Assembly: GCA_949358305.1 (NCBI GenBank)
Contig: OX442317.1
Span: forward strand, 13,088,186 to 13,148,185
Length of the DNA stretch: 60,000 bases
Direction: 5' to 3'
Source of the DNA: Strigamia acuminata
Taxonomy: Eukaryota > Arthropoda > Chilopoda > Geophilomorpha > Linotaeniidae
Below the pieces are notes generated by a model. The model was not told the origin of the DNA. It saw nothing but the letters and a program-made list of their open reading frames with translations, and made no database searches. Each line of letters starts with the position of its first letter. Position 1 is the first letter of the stretch. Below, one piece after another: positions 1-11,204 of the stretch. The position numbers and the translations under genes were made by a program.

Positions 1-829
1 AAATGCAAATTATGTGATATAAAATACAAAAATAACGGTTACATTGTGTAATCGTCGCTTGGGACAAACATGGCGACCGACGAACATAACAAAGGTGTTG
101 GATCAAACATGGCGTCCGGCGAACATAACATCGGCGGCAAAACAACACGTAAAATGAATGTAAAAACACTAAATGTAAATAATCAATAAAGTATCGATTA
201 AATTACAAGAATAATTATCAATTCTCTTCACAAAACATCGGAATAAAATACACAGATTGAATAAATACGAATTTATCGGCCAAACGAACATTCCCGGCTG
301 CGCTTTTATGGCAGACGGAAACGAACATTCAAACCAACTCAACGGAATTTCCAAAGCAGTTTTGATGCATCTAGATAGAAAGAGCATGCTTGAATTAGTC
401 TAAACGAATGCCTAATAAAATTCCAAGTGATTTGAAAAGTACTAAACAAAAGGTTAGAAGACGGAACCGTAACTTTACGGGAAACTGAAAAATGACGTCA
501 ATAGCATCGCAATTGTATGCTAGGTAACGAAATTTACACCAAAACTGTTCGGAATCAACACAAACTCTCATAAAACAAGTAAATAAGTCAATAAATGCAC
601 GAAATAAGATATTTGAAATCAATACAAAGCATAAACATTACTGAATTTTGAAAAGTATGAATAAAAATCAAGTCAAAACACTTTAATAAGCAATAAAAAA
701 TCTGAAAAGTGAAAAAATACCAATTAGGCAAAGGAAATTAAAACACTTAAAGATTTTAATCAACTCAAAGTAAATGGTAAAAATATTGACAATAAAATAG
801 CACAACAATTTCTACGCTGTCTTGCAACA
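1..829 (-). repeat. A-family BEL LTR, diverged copy, cut by the window edge
   Basis: This stretch is the reverse complement of the first ~830 bp of the element A LTR. Read on the minus strand it begins at 829 with TGTTGCAAGACAGCG, the same start as the A LTRs. Many substitutions and small indels separate it from the A LTRs (my rough estimate is 5% or more), so it is an older copy or a subfamily. Satellite starts directly at 830, upstream of the LTR in its own orientation, so it is either the 5' LTR of a minus-strand element running off the left edge or a solo LTR. The internal 39-bp duplication with CATGGCG cores is present at about 68-130. Confidence 0.85.
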
Positions 830-3569
830 GCGGCTTCAATGTTAGTTTTAGCAACATCCAAGCAATAATTTGAAAGAATAAACTTTTGATCTCATTTGAC
901 ATCACAGTTGACTTAGCACAAACATCACAAGACCAATGTCTCTGAATGTTCTGAAATAGTGCTTAAACTTTAGTAGAAGGCTTCAATGTAAGTTTTAGCA
1001 ACATCCAAGCAATGATTTGGGAGAATAGACTTTTGATCTCATCACAGTTGACTTAGCACAAACACCACAAGACCAATGTCTCTAAATGTTCTGAAATAGT
1101 GTTTAAACCTTAGTAGAAAGCTTCAATGTAAGTTTTAGCAACATCCAAGCAATAAGTTGTAAGAATAAACTTTTGATCTCATTTGACATCACAGTTGACT
1201 TAGCACAAACATCATAAGACCAATGTCTCTGAATGTTCTGAAATAGTGTTTAAACCTTAGTAGACGGCTTCAATGTAAGTTTTAGCAACATCCAAGCAAT
1301 GATTTGGGAGAATAGACTTTTGATCTCATCACAGTTGACTTAGCACAAACACCACAAGACCAATGTCTCTGAATGTTCTGAAATAGTGTTTAAACCTTAG
1401 TAGAAGGCTTCAATGTTAGTTTTAGCAACATCCAAGCAATAATTTGAAAGAATAAACTTTTGATCTCATTTGACATCACAGTTGACTTAGCACAAACATC
1501 ACAAGACCAATGTCTCTGAATGTTCTGAAATAGTGTTTAAACTTTAGTAGAAGGCTTCAATGTAAGTTTTAGCAACATACAGGCAATGATTTGGAAGAAT
1601 AAACTTTTGATCTCATTTGACATCACAGTTGACTTAGCACAAACACCACAAGACCAATGTCTCTGAATGTTCTGAAATAGTGCTTAAACTTTAGTAGAAG
1701 GCTTCAATGTAAGTTTTAGCAACATCCAAGCAATAATTTGAAAGAATAAACTTTTGATCTCATTTAACATCACAGTTGACTTAGCACAAACACCACAAGA
1801 CCAATGTCTCTAAATGTTCTGAAATAGTGTTTAAACCTTAGTAGAAAGCTTCAATGTAAGTTTTAGCAACATCCAAGCAATAATTTGAAAGAATAAACTT
1901 TTGATCTCATTTGACATCACAGTTGACTTAGCACAAACACCACAAGACCAATGTCTCTAAATGTTCTGAAATAGTGTTTAAACCTTAGTAGATGGCTTCA
2001 ATGTAAGTTTTAGCAACATCCAAGCAATGATTTGGGAGAATAGACTTTTGCTCTCATCACAGTTGACTTAGCACAAACACCACAAGACCAATGTCTCTGA
2101 ATGTTCTGAAATAGTGTTTAAACCTTAGTAGAAGGCTTCAATGTTAGTTTTAGCAACATCCAAGCAATAAGTTGAAAGAATAAACTTTTGATCTCATTTG
2201 ACATCACAGTTGACTTAGCACAAACACCACAAGACCAATGTCTCTAAATGTTCTGAAATAGTGTTTAAACCTTAGTAGAAAGCTTCAATGTAAGTTTTAG
2301 CAACATCCAAGCAATAATTTGAAAGAATAAACTTTTGATCTCATTTGACATCACAGTTGACTTAGCACAAACACCACAAGACCAATGTCTCTAAATGTTC
2401 TGAAATAGTGTTTAAACCTTAGTAGATGGCTTCAATGTAAGTTTTAGCAACATCCAAGCAATGATTTGGGAGAATAGACTTTTGCTCTCATCACAGTTGA
2501 CTTAGCACAAACACCACAAGACCAATGTCTCTGAATGTTCTGAAATAGTGTTTAAACCTTAGTAGAAGGCTTCAATGTTAGTTTTAGCAACATCCAAGCA
2601 ATAAGTTGAAAGAATAAACTTTTGATCTCATTTGACATCACAGTTGACTTAGCACAAACATCATAAGACCAATGTCTCTGAATGTTCTGAAATAGTGTTT
2701 AAACTTTAGTAGAAGGCTTCAATGTAAGTTTTAGCAACATCCAAGCACTGATTTGGAAGAATAAACTTTAGATCTCATTTGACATCACAGTTGACTTAGC
2801 ACAAACACCACAAGACCAATGTCTCTGAATGTTCTGAAATAGTGTTTAAACTTTAGTAGAAGGCTTCAATGTAAGTTTTAGCAACATCCAAGCAATGATT
2901 TGGGAGAATAGACTTTTGATCTCATCACAGTTGACTTAGCACAAACACCACAAGACCAATGTCTCTGAATGTTCTGAAATAGTGTTTAAACCTTAGTAGA
3001 AGGCTTCAATGTTAGTTTTAGCAACATCCAAGCAATAATTTAAAAGAATAAACTTTTGATCTCATTTGACATCACAGTTGACTTAGCACAAACACCACAA
3101 ACCAATGTCTCTGAATGTTCTGAAATAGTGTTTAAACCTTAGTAGAAGGCTGCAATGTAAGTTTTAGCAACATCCAAGCAATGATTTGGGAGAATAGACT
3201 TTTGATCTCATCACAGTTGACTTAGCACAAACATCACAAGACCAATGTCTCTGAATGTTCTGAAATAGTGTTTAAACTTTAATAGAAGGCTTCAATGTTA
3301 GTTTTAGCAACATCCAAGAAATGATTTGAGAAAATAGACTTTTGATCTCATCACAGTTGACTTAGCACAAACACCACAAGACCAATGTCTCTAAATGTTC
3401 TGAAATAGTGTTTAAACCTTAGTAGACGGCTTCAATGTAAGTTTTAGCAACATCCAAGCAATGATTTGGGAGAATAGACTTTTGATCTCATCACAGTTGA
3501 CTTAGCACAAACACCACAAGACCAATGTCTCTAAATGTTCTGAAATAGTGTTTAAACTTTAGTAGAAGG
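830..3569 (+). repeat. Satellite array I (140/147-bp monomers, about 19 units)
   Basis: Tandem units begin cttcaatgtaagttttagc and end gttctgaaatagtgtttaaaccttagtagaagg. Units come in two lengths, 140 bp and 147 bp, the longer having an extra tttgaca in the middle. Nearly every unit carries the 8-bp palindrome GTTTAAAC. Units carrying the tagatggc variant recur 434 bp apart (about 1991 and 2425), showing duplication of a three-unit block. The array is bounded by an A-family LTR on the left and the 5' LTR of element B on the right. Confidence 0.97.
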
Positions 3570-4978
3570 TGTTGCGAGCAGGACGCAACAAAAATAGGAG
3601 ACGAAGACATTACGTTTTTAGTTTCCAACAGAAAGAAATATTCTTTAATTTAGTTTCTAGATTTATTTACAATAGTTTTAGGACATGTCTGAGACGTCCA
3701 GTTATCTGGCGATTTAGCGGTTTCACTCCAGGAAGTTCTTGGATGTAGTCATGCTGTCAGTCGCACCTGGAATGGTCAAGGGATTTGTCTTTAGTCATTT
3801 GTGATTGTTTTAGTAATTTGTGTTTTGGTGGTTTAACTTCTTTTATGTGAATTGTTAGTTTTAAAGGGGTTTTACTTATTGTTTGATATGTTACTGACCT
3901 TTGTTTGATATTTCTAGTGCTTTGATGTTCACCTGAGACGTTGGACGGTCGGGAACGAGGGTTCTTGGAACGTCCTGAGCGGTAGTGCAGTCTTCAGCGC
4001 ATTGGACAAGCGTACGGGACAGAGAATGGATTGGAAATGCATCGTTTAGCTTCTCTGCATTGTCCCAGTACTTGGTTGGAAGTCCCTGTGCTGTTGTACT
4101 TGCCTTGGACGTCCCCTGGAAGCTTGTTTAGCTCGTTTCTGCGACCCGTGCACGTCAGTTAGTTAGTGAGCGTCCGCCATTTTGTGTATAGGAGCGGTTC
4201 GCTTTGCATCTTAGCTAAGTTGTTAATATCACTCTGGAAGTTAGCATTATTGTTGTATTTATTTACTAATACCTTGATGGTATTTGAATATGTTTTCACT
4301 GTACATTTGTTAAGTTTACTTAAGTTTGTGAGCAAGAACAGAGATTAGTGTTGCTAGGGCGATATTACTTTTAATTGTGTATTTATTTGCTGCTCTGTTA
4401 CTTGTCAAGGATGTATTAAGTTAAGTTTGACTTGCTTTTATTGTTTTGTATTTTTATCTGAATTTATTTCTGATTGAAAGCAAATGTACATAGTTTTTAA
4501 GCTGTTATATTTATGAATGTAATTCATATGCGCCCTCTTTGGGGAATGATCGGCATTGTTCTTTTATATCTGATTGTTGTTGGTTGCTATGGGCGCTTGT
4601 TGTCAGATAGTTGTAGTTGAACTGTTGCTAGAAGAAGGAGCAATGGTTGTTAGTTGTTGTTAAGCAAAATAGAATAAACAAGTTGCTGTTTTAGATAGTT
4701 GTTTGGATAATTTCTAACCTGATATTCAGCATGACTTGTGAGTAGAGAGCTTAGCTGGCTCTCCTCCTCCATGGATTCGCATTTATTTGTCCAACAATAG
4801 AGCTGAGTTTCCAACCGCATCTTCTCCATGAAAGTTAAGCTTTTTAGCTAAGCCTTTTTGCTAGGCCTAACGGTGATGTCTGCTAGATTTTTCCACTATA
4901 CGATCGCGGAGGCGTAACCAAACGGTTACCTTCGTAGAATTCCGACCACTTCCCTTGTTAGCTGAGGTTGCGCGCTAC
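3570..4978 (+). repeat. 5' LTR of element B (1409 bp)
   Basis: It starts TGTTGCGAGC and is placed to end GCGCTACA, an imperfect inverted match of the start. The end is chosen because it leaves a 15-nt spacer before the PBS, exactly as in element A; the 3' LTR copy cannot confirm it because it is truncated. AATAAA lies at 4673-4678 and a donor-like GTGAGTAG at 4738-4745. CGTCCGCCAT at 4171-4180 is shared with the element C LTR. The first 20 bases contain a self-complementary tip (TGTTGCG and CGCAACA). A 60-codon ORF inside the LTR is not supported as a gene. Confidence 0.88.
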
Positions 4979-4993
4979 AGGGAAGTCGTTTTT

Positions 4994-5013
4994 TGGTACC
5001 GTGACCCCAGGAT
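4994..5013 (+). promoter_or_regulatory. Primer-binding site of element B
   Basis: TGGTACCGTGACC begins 15 nt after the inferred LTR end, and equivalents occur in elements A, C and F. A PBS starting TGG pairs with the CCA end of a tRNA. The sequence resembles the complement of an arginine tRNA 3' end, but the tRNA identity is not verified. Confidence 0.7.
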
Positions 5014-5399
5014 TTCGGCAATTTGGTTCCAGAACCGAAGATTTCGTGCACGTTTGATCAGCGCGCATGAAGCAAGGCGTTTGGACACTCATCAGGCGAT
5101 TCAAGAGTTTTTGTGCTCACAGGACGGTTTGTGCAATTAGCGGCTGGTTCCGCCCACATCTCCAGTCAAGTGTGTGCAGCTGAGAGTCACCTGGAAGTGG
5201 CCACTGATGTCTTGGGTCAAGTTCAAGGAGACACAACGCAATGAGCAGCAGATCATCGAGTTTTGAAGATGACTTTCAAGTGTTTTTTGCGATTTTGATT
5301 GGGAATTAATCAAAGAATTTGTTGGCATTTATTTGTGTTTTTTTTTGGGGGAGTTTAGAGTTGGCTTTTGCATTTTTAAGTGATATATTTAAGTTTTCG

Positions 5400-5429
5400 G
5401 TTCCATTATAACTGCACAAGCAGGGGAAC
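5400..5429 (+). promoter_or_regulatory. Conserved bulged hairpin in the B leader
   Basis: GTTCC (5400-5404) pairs with GGAAC (5425-5429), and CTGC (5412-5415) pairs with GCAG (5420-5423) around an ACAA loop. The 5' side of the internal loop is attataa and the 3' side is a single G. Elements A and C have the same architecture with different stem sequences that still pair. Confidence 0.7.
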
Positions 5430-5756
5430 AAGAGATTTAGCTAGATTAGTCTATAGTTTGCATGATTTAATAGGAATTTGTAAACAGGGATTATTTTAGT
5501 TTGAATAGAGTTTTACTTGTAAACAGAAGCAGTTTACTTGTAATTTAGCAAGAGATTTAGTCAGTCTGAGTAATTGTGTGCTCAGAATTCCTAGGATTTA
5601 TTTTCTAAGGATACTTGTTAGTGTTTAAGAGAGTTTAAGTGAGTGACAACTCAGGTTTTCTTTAGTTTTCTTGGAAGTATAGCGTGTTGTTAATCTGTGT
5701 AGGAAGCCTTACCTCAGTAATTGTCTTGCTGCTTTGTAGTTTCAGGTGCACTCAGC

Positions 5757-7825
5757 ATGACTACAACGCCGCCACCAGGGAGGACTTCTCCTACCCAAGC
5801 GACTTTGACATCTGAAGAGGAACTGGAAATGATGACCTCTCGTTTTGAGACAATAGGAGTTGCCGTGGAAGAACTTCTAAAGGAGTCTAAGAACATGACC
5901 GATCCGGGAGAACTGGAAGCCACGAGTCTAGCTTGTAGACAACAGATTCGACAAATGGTCGATGACCTTAACACTATGCAGGCGAGAATACCTAGGGTTC
6001 AATACATGACCAACCTCAAAGAAATTGAGTCATATGGAACTCCTATGGCAGTGCTTAAGCACCGATGCCAAGTGGCGCAACGTTTCGTGCCTCACTGGAC
6101 AGCAAATCCAGCGAATGCGTCCGTAGTATCTGCCAATGCGAGTCAGAACTTGACCATTGGGTCAGGAGTAGGAGGTCCTTCGCAATTAGTGCGAAAGACT
6201 CGGAATGCTAAGCTTCCGAAGTTAGAAATGCAGAAGTTTGAGGGAGATGTGATTAGTTTTCGCCCATTTCTAAACAATTTTGACTCAGCGGTTCATTCTA
6301 ATGCTGAATTAACAGAAGTGGAAAAGCTACAATACTTACAGGCTTTGTGTGCCGGGGAGGCATCGACGCTGATCTCAGCGTTTCCACTAGTTGACGGTTC
6401 CTACGGCTTAGCTCGTAGTGAATTGATCCGTAGTTATGGGGATGACGAAGCGCAAAGAACAGCTTTGCTTAAGTCTCTCAAAGACATGAAACCGGTCACC
6501 GAAGTACACCCGGTCAAGGCGGTAAAGACTCAGCTTACCAAGGTGTCAGCAGCAATTAGGTTGCTTGAACAGTTAAGTGTTCCTGTTCAGACAGCGGGCT
6601 TTCTCTTAGCACCTCAGGTGTTAAGAAAGTTTCCTTCTGTGATAGTAACACAGTTTTACAGGTTGCACGGGACAAAGTCTTCAAACTTATTGACGATTTT
6701 AGACTTTTTTGCCACCGAGGTACAGCTCTTAGAGCAAGTAGAAGACGTCATGGGAGCGAGTCTTTTACAAATCAAAAAGGACAAGGTTGCTAAAACCGAA
6801 CAGAAAGAGCAACGCAAAGGGACAATGTCCACTTGTGTCTCAGCACAAGGGACAAAGGATTCGACCAGTCCAAGAGTGACCATAGAGAACGCGACTTGCA
6901 TTTTTTGCAAAGAAAGTCACGCTAATTCTTTCTGCAAGAAAGAACTTAGTGTTGAGGAGAAGTCTGCCATAGCACAGAAAAACCGGCTTTGTTTTAATTG
7001 TCTACAAAGTGGACATATGGCACTTAGATGCCGCTTGAAGACGTCTTGTAGGACGTGCGGTGGTAGACACCATTCCTCCATTTGCAGGAAATTGGTTGTC
7101 AAGACTGGAGGTGGTGTTGATAAGCCCAAGGACGTTAGTGCAAACGTTTCCTTGGCGATCTCATCAACACTTCAGCTGATGATTTTCACAGCAGAGTTAA
7201 AGACTAAGTCTGGTGGTTCACACACGATACGCGGTATGTTAGATCCGGGTAGTCATCGGTCTTACATCTTAAAGAGTGTAGCCGACCGGATAAGATTAAA
7301 GAGTTGTGGGTCGATTGAAGCCACAGCGCAACGCCTCAATGAAGAGAATGTGGGTTCGACGTCTTATGATGTCTATAATATCCTGCTTCAGTCTAGATAT
7401 GGAGCCAAGGAGCTCAAGGTGACAGCCTTAAGCGCGAAAAGTTTACCTCATGTATATGGGATAGTCAACCCCGAAGCTATCCAGAAGGTTAAGGATTTGG
7501 GATTCGAACTGGCTGAAGACTTAATTTCATCCGCCGGCAATGTTGATATCTTGCTTGGTGTCGATGTGTGGTGGGAAATCTGCCTTGATGGACGAAAGCG
7601 TCTGGATAATCGCTTGGGTTTGGTGAACACCATATTCGGATGGGTGTTATCAGGTGCAGCTGGGTCGACGGATGTCTTCTCCGAAAGCTCACGCGACGTT
7701 TCTTGCTTAAGCACCTGTGAGCTTAAGACTGATCGAGATTTGGAGAAGTTGTGGAGTCTAGAGGCTGTTGGGATAAGCGCTGGTGAGCGAGATTCTGATT
7801 TCACTAGGGATAGGTTTGAGAAAAC
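5757..7825 (+). pseudogene. Element B gag-pol, segment 1: Gag, zinc fingers, protease (interrupted by D)
   Basis: This is the N-terminal part of a BEL/Pao Gag-Pol polyprotein that packages element RNA and cleaves the polyprotein. I take the ATG at 5757 as start, since the open frame upstream has only a TTG and 5757 lies just after a splice-acceptor-like site. A Pao-type Gag core (DUF1759-like) spans roughly residues 145-290, from KLPKLEMQKF onward. Three Cys/His clusters follow from residue 381 (CIFC, then CFNCLQSGH, then CRTCGGRHH). The retropepsin-like (DUF1758) motif LDPGS has its aspartate near residue 496. The frame is open to 7825, where copia remnant D begins inside a codon; D adds its own open frame, making a fortuitous fusion that ends at 8207. 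Coding resumes in register at 8501. Confidence 0.93.
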
Positions 7826-7890
7826 TGTAGATTTTAGGGAAATAAAGAGGCAAAAGTTGAAAATCCATAGGAGCCTTATTAAGCACACTC

Positions 7891-8177
7891 GTGACGCCTG
7901 GGTTGCATTGAAAGCGACATTTCAACCGACTTCTCTTGCCCGAATTGCGAAACTTCGCCGTGATTTCCTCATGATGCGTTTACTTCCAAATGAAGATATG
8001 TCAGTCTTCGTAAGCCGCGTTACCAAAGCCCGTGCGGTTTTAGTTGAATTGGATGTCAAGTTTTCGGATTCGGATGTCGCCTATCAACTTCTGGATTTTT
8101 TACCGGATTCGTACGAGGCGACCGTGCAAACGATCTACCATTGGTCCAAGGCGAATTTCACCTTAAAGGCAGTCACC
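7891..8177 (+). pseudogene. Copia Gag fragment (UBN2-like), inverted within D
   Basis: The plus-strand translation starting RDAWVALKATF aligns with residues ~91-183 of the Gag in element E: shared features are AW, LRR(D/E)F, MxVFxxRV and a YHxxKxxFTxK(A/K)V block. This is the UBN2-type Gag region of copia elements, which assembles virus-like particles. It lacks the N-terminus, zinc knuckle and all pol domains, so it cannot act alone. Its orientation is opposite to the PBS and LTR beside it. It reads in frame with the upstream element B coding sequence by chance. Confidence 0.85.
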
Positions 8178-8195
8178 AACCATCCTCTGCTACCA
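8178..8195 (-). promoter_or_regulatory. Initiator-Met tRNA primer-binding site of D
   Basis: The plus strand reads AACCATCCTCTGCTACCA, identical to the 3' end of animal initiator-Met tRNA with its CCA, so the minus strand is the PBS. It directly abuts the D LTR at 8196. Element E carries the same 18-mer. Confidence 0.9.
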
Positions 8196-8495
8196 TGTAG
8201 ATTTTAGGAAAATAAAGAGGCAAAAGTTGAAAATCCATAGGAGCTTTATTAAGCACACTCATCTTGGAAAAACAGGAAAACGTAAGTAATAATAAAAGCA
8301 ATGATAAAACGAGATACAGACACGGGTTAAACAAAACCCGGTAAACGAAATCTAAACAAAGCAAAACTATGGGATCTCATAGGATCCATCAGGAAACGAT
8401 GTTTACTAAGTAATAAACAGATAGAAATCAAACATTAGAGCAAACATCGAGTATAAACAACTAATAAACTGTCTCGGGGAACAAAAAGGCCAACA
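8196..8495 (-). repeat. 5' LTR of D (300 bp)
   Basis: Read on the minus strand it runs TGTTGGCC to AAAATCTACA. It contains AATAAA in the sense of the minus strand (within cttaataaagctcc), supporting that orientation. Its U5 end is repeated as 65 bp at 7826-7890. Confidence 0.85.
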
Positions 8496-8500
8496 AAGAC

Positions 8501-11204
8501 GACCACGAGGAGAGATAATGGTCGCTACGAGGTATGTCTACCGTTTAATGAACGAATTGGGTCGTTAGAGTCGAATTGGGACCTGGCTCTTAACCAGTTA
8601 TCTCATACATTGCGACGAATAGATAGCAACAGCGACCACAAAGAGCGTTATCACAAGGCGATGTGGGAGTATGTGAAGGAAGAGCACGCCGAAGTGGTTC
8701 CCATGAACGAGAGATATAAGAAGACTGGAGTTTATGTCATTCCTCACCATCCGGTGATTAAGGAGGACAGGGAGACAACTAAGTTTAGGGTTGTATTCAA
8801 CGCGTCGTCATCTAAGAAAGGAATACCTTCTCTAAACGACTGCCTGTATCCTGGCCCTTCCCTTAATCCTGACATTGTACCAGTAATTGTTCGTTTCCGA
8901 CTTTACTGTGTGGTTGCGATAGCTGACATAAAACAGGCCTTTCTTCAGGTCTTAATTAAGACAGAACATTGCGATTATTTGAGATTTTTATGGGTTTCAG
9001 ATGAATATTTCGAAAATGAATATTCTTGGGAAAATCTCTGGAAGTATTTAGTGGTGTTGCGGATGATTGTTGTTCCCTTCGGGGTCAACTCATCTCCGTT
9101 TTTACTCTGCGCGGTCATTCGTGCGCAAGGGCGCCTATATATAGTCCTTTTTCCAAAGGAAGCAGACGCTCTGGACAAGGGCATTTACATGGATGACCTG
9201 ACGTCCGGCGACGACAACGCCGCAAAGACAACACAGCATTGCCTTAATTTGCGAAAGATTCTTGATGAGGGACAGCTGCCTCTTGTAAAGTGGGCCACCT
9301 CAAGTGCTGAAGTTTTTGATGCGCTTAAGGGAAAAGACTTTCACATGAGAGCAGACACTTTTGAGAACTTAGATGTCATCAAGATGCTTGGTATTGTATG
9401 GAAGGTACAAGAAGATGCCATTATGTTTAGGATTCCAGTAGGAGTTGAGATTACCAAATCCAGAAGAGGTATTTTATTGTTAGTAGCATCTGTTTTTGAT
9501 CCGCTCGGCTTGTTGGCACCGGTCATCTTGCCGATGAAATTGCTTATGCAATCTATGTGGGGTCGAGATATCAAGTGGGACGATAAAGTTTCTAAAGAGG
9601 ATAGTGATCAAGTGATCAAGTGGTACACTGATCTGCAACATTTGACGGAAGCGAAAGTCAAGAGATGGATGGGGACTTTTTCTGGTCAAGCATTAGACTT
9701 GGAGGTTTATTGCGATGCGAGCCCAAAGGCTTACGGGTGCGCTATTTACATCCGCGCTGCGTCGGGTGACTGTCAGTTATTACTGAGTAAGTGTCGCATT
9801 GCCCCGACGACCAAATTGTCCTTGCCACGTCTCGAATTGACCGCAACCGTAGTTGGCGTCAGAATGATTGAGTACCTCGTTAAAGACTTTTTACCTAGTT
9901 ATCCGATTGGAAAAATCCAGTATTTTTCGGATTCTATGGTAGCCCTGGGTTGGCTTAAGTCCAACAAGAACAGATGGAAACCTTACGTGTCCAACAGGGT
10001 AGCGGAGGTGATGGAAAAGTCTAAACCAGAACAATGGAGTTACATCCGCACGGATCGTAACCCCGCCGATGTTTTGACGAGACCTTGCGGTGCGAGAAGC
10101 CTCATGGCTAATCGTCTCTGGTGGGACGGACCGGGTCAGCCAGAAGACATTCCTGCTGATCTGGATAGCGTCGTTCTTCCTCCCGAAGAGGAAAGAAAGG
10201 AGAAAGTAAACGCTGCTGGATCAATCGAGGAGGCGTTTACAAGCAAGTTTTTTGAGCGTTTTAGCTCATTTAGTCGACTTGTTAGAGTGTTTGCATTCAT
10301 GATGCGCTGCTTGCCTTCTTCTTCTTCGTGTGGGAGGGACCTCGAGTTCCTCGAGATGGAGACAGCCGAGGAGAAAATCATTCGCTTGGCGCAGATTGTG
10401 CATTTTAGAGACAAACGAACAGCCGCTAGTCTGAAAGAGAAGGTGCACAAGAACTCGACTTTGAAAAATTTTGACATTTTCTTAGACGAAAAAGATATTT
10501 TGAGACTTAGAAGTCGATTAGGAAAGTCAGTGCTTAGTTTTGATGAAGCTTACCCCATCTTGCTCCATCCGGACAGCTGGGTCACTAAGCTAATCATCAA
10601 GAGAGCGCACCGGCAGTTAATGCATGGTGATTTAAGCGAAACGCTTTATCGCGTACGAGACCGATATTGGGTAATCCGAGGACGCAGAACAGTTAAGTCA
10701 GTGATTAGAAGCTGCCTAATTTGCAAGAAAGAGAGGTTAGGACGTCACAATCCTTCCACTGGAGACCCGCCTATGGAGAGAGTGACGCCGGCAGCCCCGT
10801 TCCAGAACACGGGCATTGACCACCTCGGACCATTTAAAGTCACTAGTAAAGAAAAGAGAAAGAAAGTCTACATTTTGCTATTTACCTGTTTAGCTACGAG
10901 GGCAATTCACCTGGAAGTTTCTGAGGATTTGTCAGTAGAGAAGTTCCTACTTGCGTTCCGACGTTTTGGAGCCAGATTTGGATATCCGGCGAAGATTTTC
11001 TCTGACAACGCAAAAACCTTTGAGCGAGGAAGTCTGGAGATACAGTCGTGGGGGAAGTTGATCGCTAGGGACGGAATTAAGACTTTGCTTTCCGAGAAAC
11101 GGGTGATTTGGTCGTTTATACCCCCTCTGTCACCATGGGCAGGCGGAGCCTGGGAGCAGCTCGTCCGCTCAGTAAAAGACAAGCTACGGAAGATGCTTCT
11201 TTGT
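8501..11204 (+). pseudogene. Element B gag-pol, segment 2: RT, RNase H, integrase (interrupted by A)
   Basis: The frame of segment 1 resumes at 8501 after one copy of the D target duplication. The RT has FRVVFNASS early, IADIKQAFLQ, and the catalytic YMDD at 9186-9197. The Peptidase_A17/RNase H-like part follows, with VYCDASPKAYGCAIY near 9707. The integrase has an H2C2 zinc region (about 10600-10730), then catalytic residues in GIDHLGP (D at 10818), FSDNAKTF (D at 11004) and GGAWE (E at 11154), with 49 residues between the second D and the E. Coding stops at 11204, exactly at the end of a codon, where element A was inserted; the apparent ORF end at 11222 is LTR sequence of A. Only the last third of the integrase region is missing here. 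Confidence 0.95.

Larger units (their letters stand above)
4979..5756 (+). other. 5' leader of element B with PBS, hairpin and candidate splice acceptor
   Basis: This untranslated leader separates the LTR from the gag ATG at 5757. It contains the PBS near 4994, a covarying hairpin at 5400-5429 and a T-rich stretch ending in tttcag at 5740-5745, 11 nt before the ATG. Several upstream ATGs would impede scanning, which fits removal of the leader by splicing from GTGAGTAG (4738) to 5745. The splicing is an inference. Confidence 0.7.
7826..8495 (-). mobile_element. Rearranged copia-type LTR remnant D inside element B
   Basis: The 670-bp insertion starts TGTAG and ends CAACA, flanked by aaaac (7821-7825) and aagac (8496-8500), a 5-bp target duplication with one mismatch. 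From left to right it has 65 bp matching the LTR, about 287 bp of copia gag coding on the plus strand, an 18-bp PBS read on the minus strand, and a full 300-bp LTR. The PBS and LTR show that the element is minus-oriented, so the gag piece is inverted relative to its own LTR. The two LTR copies differ at 2 of 65 shared positions. Confidence 0.88.

Noticed and set aside
4166-4348. 60-codon ORF in the B LTR, repeated at 21776-21958
   Set aside because: Repeated only because the LTR is repeated; hydrophobic composition reflects T-rich sequence.
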